DNA from: Pseudomonadota bacterium
GTDB taxonomy: Bacteria > Pseudomonadota > Gammaproteobacteria > Burkholderiales > Burkholderiaceae_C
DNA: 34,361 nucleotides
Assembly: GCA_031119395.1 (NCBI GenBank)
Contig: JAVHYA010000053.1
Location: 1-34,361, forward strand
Reading direction: 5' to 3'
A program made the translations under genes and the position numbers. Under the pieces are notes generated by a model. That model was not told the origin of the DNA, searched no databases, and saw nothing but the letters and a program-made list of their open reading frames with translations. Below, piece after piece: positions 32,145 through 34,361 of this stretch (within the stretch, counting starts at the first letter, position 1; every line of letters begins with the position of its first letter).

Positions 32145-33422
32145 ATGAACATCCTCATCACCAACGGCCGCGTCATCGACCCCGCTTCGGGTCTGGATGA
32201 AAAAGTGCCCGTAGCGCTCGCCGGTGGGGCGGTGGCAGCTATCAAAAACATAGCATCCGATTTCCGGCCCGACCGCACCATCGACGCCGGCGGCTGCCTG
32301 GTGCTGCCCGGCCTCGTCGACCTGGCGGCGCGGCTGCGCGAGCCGGGCTACGAACACGAAGGCATGCTCGAGAGCGAGATGGCCGCCGCGGTGGCCGGCG
32401 GCGTCACCAGCCTCGTGTGCCCGCCCGACACCGACCCCGTGCTCGACGAGCCGGGCCTGGTCGAGATGCTCAAGTTCCGCGCCGAGAAGCTGCAGCGTGC
32501 TCGCCTGTTCCCGCAAGGCGCCCTGACACGGGGCCTGCAGGGCGAGGTGCTGACCGAGATGGCCGAGCTCACCGAGGCCGGCTGCATCGGGTTCGGGCAG
32601 GCCGAGGTGCCGCTGACCAACACGCAGGTGTTGCAGCGCGCCATGCAGTACGCGAGCACCTTCGGCTACACCGTCTGGCTGCGTCCGCAGGATCGCGACC
32701 TCGGCAAGGGCGTGGCCGCGAGCGGCGCGCTGGCGACGCGGCTCGGGCTCTCGGGCGTGCCCGTGGCGGCCGAGACCATCGCGCTCTTCACCATCTTCGA
32801 GCTGATGAAATCCACCGGCGCGCGCGTGCACCTGTGCCGGCTTTCGAGCGCGGCCGGCGTGCAGCTGGTGCGCGACGCCAAGGCCGCCGGCCTGCCGGTG
32901 AGCTGCGATGTCAGCATCAACTCGCTGCACCTGGCCGACACCGACATCGGCTACTTCGACAGCCGCGCGCGCCTGTCGCCGCCGCTGCGCCAGCAACGCG
33001 ACCGCGATGCCCTCTCGGCTGCACTGGCCGACGGCACCATCGACGCGCTGGTGTCCGACCACACGCCGGTCGAGGCCGATGCCAAGGCCCTGCCGTTCGC
33101 CGAGAGCGAGCCGGGCGCCACCGGGCTGGAGCTGCTGCTGCCTCTGGCGCTGCAGTGGGGCGAGCAGAGCGGGGCGGGGCTGGTGCGCGCGGTCGAGGTC
33201 ATCACCGCCGCGCCGGCGCGGCTGCTGGGGGGCGCTGCCCTGGGCACGCTGGCCGTGGGTGCGCCCGCCGACATCGCCGTCGTCGCGCCCGACGACGAAT
33301 GGCAAGTCCTGCCCGAGGCCCTGCGCAGTCAGGGCAAGTACACGCCCTTCGCCGGCTATGCACTGCGTGGGCGGGTGCGCGCCACGCTGGTGGGCGGGCA
33401 ACTGGTGCACGAAACGGCCTGA
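32145..33422 (+). CDS. Inactive dihydroorotase-like protein (PyrC', ATCase partner)
   Basis: A 425-residue amidohydrolase-fold protein of the dihydroorotase type I group, but with its metal site lost. The usual DxHxH before LREPG reads DLAARLREPG (Ala61, Arg63). The usual His in VHxAHVS is Arg232 (VHLCRLSS), and the EVTPHH segment is DVSINS (Asn259, Ser260). Asp305 in SDHTP is retained. In Pseudomonas such pseudo-dihydroorotases are encoded next to pyrB and are needed to assemble ATCase; the same role is inferred here from pyrB adjacency. The true dihydroorotase must be elsewhere. Codons 31-37 (AAIKNIA) contain a GCTAT-N7-ATAGC repeat core. The ATG at 32145 is preferred over an upstream TTG. 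Confidence 0.92.
   Translation: MNILITNGRVIDPASGLDEKVPVALAGGAVAAIKNIASDFRPDRTIDAGGCLVLPGLVDLAARLREPGYEHEGMLESEMAAAVAGGVTSLVCPPDTDPVLDEPGLVEMLKFRAEKLQRARLFPQGALTRGLQGEVLTEMAELTEAGCIGFGQAEVPLTNTQVLQRAMQYASTFGYTVWLRPQDRDLGKGVAASGALATRLGLSGVPVAAETIALFTIFELMKSTGARVHLCRLSSAAGVQLVRDAKAAGLPVSCDVSINSLHLADTDIGYFDSRARLSPPLRQQRDRDALSAALADGTIDALVSDHTPVEADAKALPFAESEPGATGLELLLPLALQWGEQSGAGLVRAVEVITAAPARLLGGAALGTLAVGAPADIAVVAPDDEWQVLPEALRSQGKYTPFAGYALRGRVRATLVGGQLVHETA
32238..32254 (+). repeat. GCTAT-N7-ATAGC core inside pyrC'
   Basis: GCTAT (32238-32242), CAAAAAC, ATAGC (32250-32254), preceded by GGCA as in the hairpin copies but without their stem. It is translated in frame as part of AAIKNIA near the PyrC' N-terminus. 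Confidence 0.75.
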
Positions 33423-33441
33423 GCGCCTCTCCTCGCGACCC

Positions 33442-34209
33442 ATGCGATTCTTCCGCGCCCTGGGCAAGCTGCTGCATGCCATCGCACATGCGCTGCGCGG
33501 CTGGTGGATCATCCGAACCCGGTTCGAGATGCTCGACGACGCGCACCGTGCGGCGCACGTGGAGCGCTGGGCGCGGCGCATGCTGGAGGTGCTGGGCATC
33601 GAGCTCGTGGTGCAGGGCACGCCGCCGCAAGGGCCGGCGGGCGGGCCGGTGCTCCTGATCTCCAACCACATCTCCTGGCTCGACATCGTCACCCTGCATG
33701 CGGCGCGGCACGTGCGCTTCGTCTCCAAGGCGGCGGTGCGGCACTGGCCGCTGATCGGCACGCTGTCCACCGGCTCCGGCACGCTCTACATCGAGCGCGA
33801 GAAGCGCCGCGACGCGATGCGGGTGGTTCACCACATGACCGAGGCACTGCGCAACGGTGACCGCATCGCGGTCTTTCCTGAAGGCACGACGAGCGATGGC
33901 CGTGTGCTGCTGCCCTTCCACGCCAACCTGCTGCAGGCCGCCATCTCGGCCAAGGTGCCCGTGCAGCCGGCGGCCCTGCGCTTCGTCGACAAGGCGACCG
34001 GCCAGCCGAGCTACGCGCCACGCTACGTCGACGACGACACGCTGCTCAGTTCGCTCTGGCGCACACTGAGCGCGCCGCCCCTGCAGGCCATCGTGCGCTT
34101 CGGCGCGCCGCAGGATCCCCACGGCCGCGACCGCCGGCATTGGGCCCAGTCGCTGCACGCCGATGTGCTGGCCCTGCGCGAAGGCGGTGGGGTGCTATCG
34201 AAAGAATAG
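33442..34209 (+). CDS. plsC: 1-acyl-sn-glycerol-3-phosphate acyltransferase (PlsC-type)
   Basis: A 255-residue lysophosphatidate acyltransferase-family protein at the inner membrane. The catalytic NHxxxxD motif is Asn75-His76...Asp81 (SNHISWLD), VSKAAVRHWPLIG is the second motif, IEREKRRDA the third and FPEGTTSDG (about 138-146) the fourth. An N-terminal hydrophobic helix (LGKLLHAIAHALRGWWII) should associate with the membrane. It makes phosphatidate from lysophosphatidate or acylates a related lipid. It starts 19 bases after pyrC', so it is the last gene of this operon. Its final codons (LSKE, stop) lie in a GCTAT-N7-ATAGC core. Confidence 0.92.
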   Translation: MRFFRALGKLLHAIAHALRGWWIIRTRFEMLDDAHRAAHVERWARRMLEVLGIELVVQGTPPQGPAGGPVLLISNHISWLDIVTLHAARHVRFVSKAAVRHWPLIGTLSTGSGTLYIEREKRRDAMRVVHHMTEALRNGDRIAVFPEGTTSDGRVLLPFHANLLQAAISAKVPVQPAALRFVDKATGQPSYAPRYVDDDTLLSSLWRTLSAPPLQAIVRFGAPQDPHGRDRRHWAQSLHADVLALREGGGVLSKE

Positions 34210-34210
34210 C
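34194..34210 (+). repeat. GCTAT-N7-ATAGC core at the plsC 3' end
   Basis: GCTAT (34194-34198), CGAAAGA, ATAGC (34206-34210). It overlaps the last four codons and the TAG stop of plsC. No GC-rich stem precedes it. Confidence 0.8.
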
Positions 34211-34269
34211 GGCCCGCACAGGCGTGGAGCGCATCCGAGCCAATCCGGAATGCCAGGCGCGCGGTGGGT

Positions 34270-34275
34270 TAAAGT
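34270..34275 (+). promoter_or_regulatory. Candidate -10 of tRNA-Arg
   Basis: TAAAGT eleven bases before the mature tRNA 5' end, at a fitting distance for initiation just upstream of it. The gap 34210-34285 shows nothing else. Confidence 0.4.
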
Positions 34276-34285
34276 CGCCGCGCCC

Positions 34286-34360
34286 GTCTCCGTAGTTCAA
34301 TGGATAGAACGGCCCCCTCCTAAGGGGCAGATACAGGTTCGATTCCTGTCGGGGGCACCA
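34286..34360 (+). tRNA. tRNA-Arg (anticodon CCT)
   Basis: A 75-base cloverleaf. The acceptor stem GTCTCCG pairs with CGGGGGC (with G-U pairs), the D arm is TAGTTCAATGGATAGAAC-like, the anticodon stem GCCCC/GGGGC encloses CTCCTAA with anticodon CCT, and the T arm has GGTTCGATTCC. The CCA end is encoded (34358-34360). It reads AGG codons, which are rare in such GC-rich genomes. tRNA-Arg 3' ends are common integration sites, but the window stops one base after it. Confidence 0.95.
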
Positions 34361-34361
34361 G

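Overview
The window is about 34 kb of GC-rich, densely coded DNA. Its gene content (dusB-fis, rubredoxin-pilGHIJ-chpA, yqgE-ruvX-pyrR-pyrB-pyrC', hemL next to a thiD-like gene) and its short intergenic repeats point to a betaproteobacterium of the order Burkholderiales. Comamonadaceae (Variovorax/Acidovorax-like) is the best guess; the family-level call is inference from gene order and repeat style.

Region 1 (1-6957, all on the minus strand) is accessory. It looks like a dispersed bufferin cluster: ribosomal metal-binding peptides whose cysteines are modified by an MNIO (DUF692) enzyme. In transcription order it holds a 19-residue mini-ORF overlapping the MNIO gene (bufB-like), a GlxA-type regulator, an SPW-repeat membrane protein, a DedA-rhodanese fusion, the DUF2282 precursor (bufA), an unrecognised His-rich 326-aa protein, the DUF2063 partner (bufC-like), a DoxX membrane protein and the start of a YtcA-like lipoprotein. 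The last three bufferin-side genes (unknown, bufC, doxX) are joined by ATGA overlaps. Region 2 (7240-9167) is a LysR regulator overlapping a Bug/TctC-type periplasmic binding protein.

Region 3 (9363-17533) is housekeeping: ychF, a GST, yqaA, dusB-fis behind a terminator-like leader, purH, then hemL and a divergent thiD-like gene. Region 4 (17644-27688) is rubredoxin followed by the type IV pilus chemosensory operon pilG-pilH-pilI-pilJ-chpA, ending in a 2024-aa multi-Hpt histidine kinase with a fused receiver; no pilK or chpB follows. Region 5 (27742-34360) holds phrB, then yqgE-ruvX-pyrR-pyrB-pyrC'-plsC and tRNA-Arg(CCT). The dihydroorotase-like protein has lost its metal-binding histidines, so it is most likely the structural partner of aspartate transcarbamoylase.

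The non-coding DNA is unusually patterned. A hairpin plus GCTAT-N7-(A/G)TAGC element sits at all three convergent gene junctions and supplies the last codons of hemL and phrB. The short core alone also ends plsC and lies in frame inside pyrC'. A 123-bp nested palindrome lies between purH and hemL. Two CGCGAAGG/CTCTGCG-type inverted repeats precede purH and pyrC', and two related C-rich repeats flank pyrR.
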